From NCBI RefSeq assembly GCF_020687785.1, contig NZ_JAJEWI010000001.1, forward strand, positions 62,001 to 126,000: a stretch of DNA of 64,000 nt, in the 5' to 3' direction. The stretch is from Sphingopyxis yananensis (GTDB lineage: Bacteria; Pseudomonadota; Alphaproteobacteria; Sphingomonadales; Sphingomonadaceae). Shown piece by piece: positions 62,652 to 64,000 of the stretch; position 1 is the stretch's first letter; each line of letters starts with the position of its first letter. The notes under the pieces were generated by a model, which was not told where the DNA came from, did not search any database, and saw only the letters and a program-made list of their open reading frames with translations. A program made the position numbers and the translations under genes.

Positions 62652-63467
62652 ATGAAAAAGGGAATTTTGGGGCTCGCCATGACGGCAGCGATTGTCGCAT
62701 TGACCGTTCAACCAGCCCAAGCGCACCGCCAATGGATGTTGCCATCGTCCACGACCCTGTCTGGCGATGATGTATGGGTAACGGTCGATGCAGCCGTGTC
62801 CAACGATGTTTTCTATTTTCAACACCAGCCCCTGCGCCTTGATGGTGTCAAAGCCATTGCGCCCGACGGCGTCGAAGCGGAACTGAAGAATAAAGCGACG
62901 GGCCGCTATCGCAGCACGTTCGACCTGCAATTGGACAAGCGCGGCACGTGGCGCATCGCGTCGATGATGGAAAGCGTATCGGGCACTTATATGCTGAATG
63001 GCAAGGAAGAGCGCCTGCCACGCGGCGTCACCACGGCTACATTGGCTGAGCGTATTCCAGCGGGCGCGACGGATGTGAAAACCGGCGTCTCGGTTAATCG
63101 CAACGAAACCTATGTGACGGTGGGTGAGCCATCGCTGGATGTTTTCAAGCTGGAAAATAAGGGCATCGAATTTGTGCCCGTCACCCATCCCAATGATTTG
63201 GTGAACGGCGAAGCCGCAACATTCAAGTTTCTGCTGGACGGCAAGCCAGTTGCGGGATTGAATGTCACCGTCATTCCGGGCGGTATTCGCTACCGTAACG
63301 ATCTGGGACAACAGGATTTGAAAACCGATGCCGAAGGCAAGGTGACGATCAACTGGACCATGGCTGGCATGTATTGGATTAATGTCACCACGCCGCGCGC
63401 CGAAGGGGCTGCTCCGGCGCCCAGCCGTGCATCCTATGTCGGAACCTTTGAGGTCAGCGAACTCTGA
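62652..63467 (+). CDS. DUF4198 family exported protein (NikM-like)
   Basis: Protein of 271 residues with a signal peptide (GLAMTAAIVALTVQPAQA) followed at the mature N-terminus by AHRQWMLPSSTTLSGDDVWVTVDAAVS, the DUF4198 hallmark in overlapping blocks with a conserved His right after cleavage. The domain is beta-sandwich-like and resembles the NikM/CbiM-associated periplasmic metal-uptake proteins. The C-terminal half has an Ig-like repeat (GKPVAGLNVTVIPGGIRYRN). It may bind metal or an extracellular redox partner. Third gene of the cluster. Confidence 0.83.
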   Translation: MKKGILGLAMTAAIVALTVQPAQAHRQWMLPSSTTLSGDDVWVTVDAAVSNDVFYFQHQPLRLDGVKAIAPDGVEAELKNKATGRYRSTFDLQLDKRGTWRIASMMESVSGTYMLNGKEERLPRGVTTATLAERIPAGATDVKTGVSVNRNETYVTVGEPSLDVFKLENKGIEFVPVTHPNDLVNGEAATFKFLLDGKPVAGLNVTVIPGGIRYRNDLGQQDLKTDAEGKVTINWTMAGMYWINVTTPRAEGAAPAPSRASYVGTFEVSEL

Positions 63468-63481
63468 GCAACGACCGAATT

Positions 63482-64000
63482 TTGATACCGCGGGCGTTGA
63501 CGCCCGCGGCATTTGCCCAGCGTAACCCCGCCGCCATAGTGGAAAGCCATGTCGGTGATACGATGGGGACCAGTTGGTCGCTGCACGGCGTCGCAGCAGG
63601 CTTTGATATGCGCGCTGTGGCCGAGGCTGGCTTTGCCCGCGTGATTTCCCAAATGAGCCAGTGGGATGCGCAATCGACCCTGGCCCAATTTAACCGCGCC
63701 CGTGCTGGCGATTGGTTTCCCATCCCCGCTGAATTTCTACATGTTATCATGGCCGCGCAGCAGATTGGCAGGGCAAGCGGCGGCGCATTTCACCCAGCCT
63801 TGGGGGAATGGAGCGAGGCATGGGGTTTTGGCACAGCCGCGATAGATGGCAAGCCGCAAGCCGTTCAACGCCCACTTGTGCCGATTAACGCCATTGGCCT
63901 AGACCCACAAACATCGTCCATTTCGCGCCAACAGGGGGCTTTGCTCGACTTATCCGGCATCGCTAAAGGCTTTGCGGTGGACCTCGTCGCAGAGCATCTG
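63482..64000 (+). CDS. apbE: FAD:protein FMN transferase ApbE (partial, runs past window end)
   Basis: About 173 residues are visible before the window ends. GDTMGTSWSLHGV near residue 25 is the ApbE start motif, SGGAFHPALGEWSEAWGFG and DLSGIAKGFAVDLVAEHL carry the conserved FAD and Mg sites. ApbE transfers FMN from FAD to Ser/Thr of periplasmic proteins. No ATG precedes the domain: candidates are TTG at 63482, CTG at 63464 overlapping the DUF4198 stop, or GTG at 63539. A perfect 10-base hairpin (63488-63509) covers the start region. Its linkage with DUF2271 and PepSY indicates a flavin-dependent periplasmic redox module. Confidence 0.85.
   Translation, partial: MIPRALTPAAFAQRNPAAIVESHVGDTMGTSWSLHGVAAGFDMRAVAEAGFARVISQMSQWDAQSTLAQFNRARAGDWFPIPAEFLHVIMAAQQIGRASGGAFHPALGEWSEAWGFGTAAIDGKPQAVQRPLVPINAIGLDPQTSSISRQQGALLDLSGIAKGFAVDLVAEHL

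Noticed and set aside
62610..63512. 300-codon minus-strand frame over DUF4198
   Set aside because: No domain, and the plus strand has a signal peptide and a family match.
1..64000. CRISPR arrays, insertion sequences, prophage
   Set aside because: No spaced direct repeats, transposase, integrase or phage structural gene is seen on either strand.

Overview
The window is chromosomal DNA from an alphaproteobacterium, most likely a member of the Sphingomonadales with moderate GC content. This is inferred from a GcrA cell-cycle regulator, an ATP synthase F0 operon (atpI-B-E-F'-F) separate from F1, a SapC-family protein, a small DUF1674 (SDHAF4-like) gene beside rsmB, O-succinylhomoserine sulfhydrylase (metZ), a trpF-trpB-trpA-accD-folC cluster, and a fused MrpA-MrpB antiporter subunit. 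I see no insertion sequence, prophage, integrase or CRISPR array; nearly all of the sequence is ordinary, densely packed core genome. Many transcription units end in near-perfect GC-rich hairpins, which makes operon boundaries easy to read.

Layout. 1-8.2 kb: a cell-wall hydrolase cut by the window edge, cysK with a small serine hydrolase, an MFS exporter, rsmB, the DUF1674 gene, SapC and an FAD-linked 2-hydroxyacid dehydrogenase. 8.5-19.7 kb: an exported four-cysteine protein, a DEAD-box RNA helicase, an exported two-repeat protein, UvrD/PcrA, an MHS transporter, rsmD with an RluB-type pseudouridine synthase, a lone receiver protein and an AmpG-type transporter. 19.7-29.6 kb: folC, accD, trpA, trpB, trpF, pyrF, lapA (all minus strand), purB, an EF-hand protein, rnk, a structured intergenic element and radC. 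29.7-38.5 kb: the YdbH-YnbE-YdbL outer-membrane lipid-homeostasis operon, the F0 operon and uvrC. 38.5-45.3 kb: a thioesterase, recO, leuB, metZ, apaG, a LysR regulator and parE.

45.5-54.9 kb: a beta-barrel outer-membrane protein, a second thioesterase, gcrA, an ABC-2 permease without an ATPase, hspQ, a roughly 590-base gene-poor stretch ending at tRNA-Ser(CGA), then a CoA-transferase, a YghU-type glutathione oxidoreductase and two acyl-CoA dehydrogenases. A 14-bp palindrome overlaps the likely -35 of the first dehydrogenase. 54.9-61.0 kb: a complete six-gene group-2 Mrp cation/proton antiporter operon. 61.3-64.0 kb: a PepSY-membrane protein, DUF2271, DUF4198 and ApbE cluster preceded by the palindrome TTGCAATTGCAA. 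This cluster is the best candidate for a poorly described system, probably an iron-regulated extracytoplasmic flavin/redox module, and it continues past the window edge.

Functions were assigned by reading translations and motifs only; no database search was run. Starts were moved from the longest reading frame where a ribosome-binding site, family length or overlap favoured another codon.
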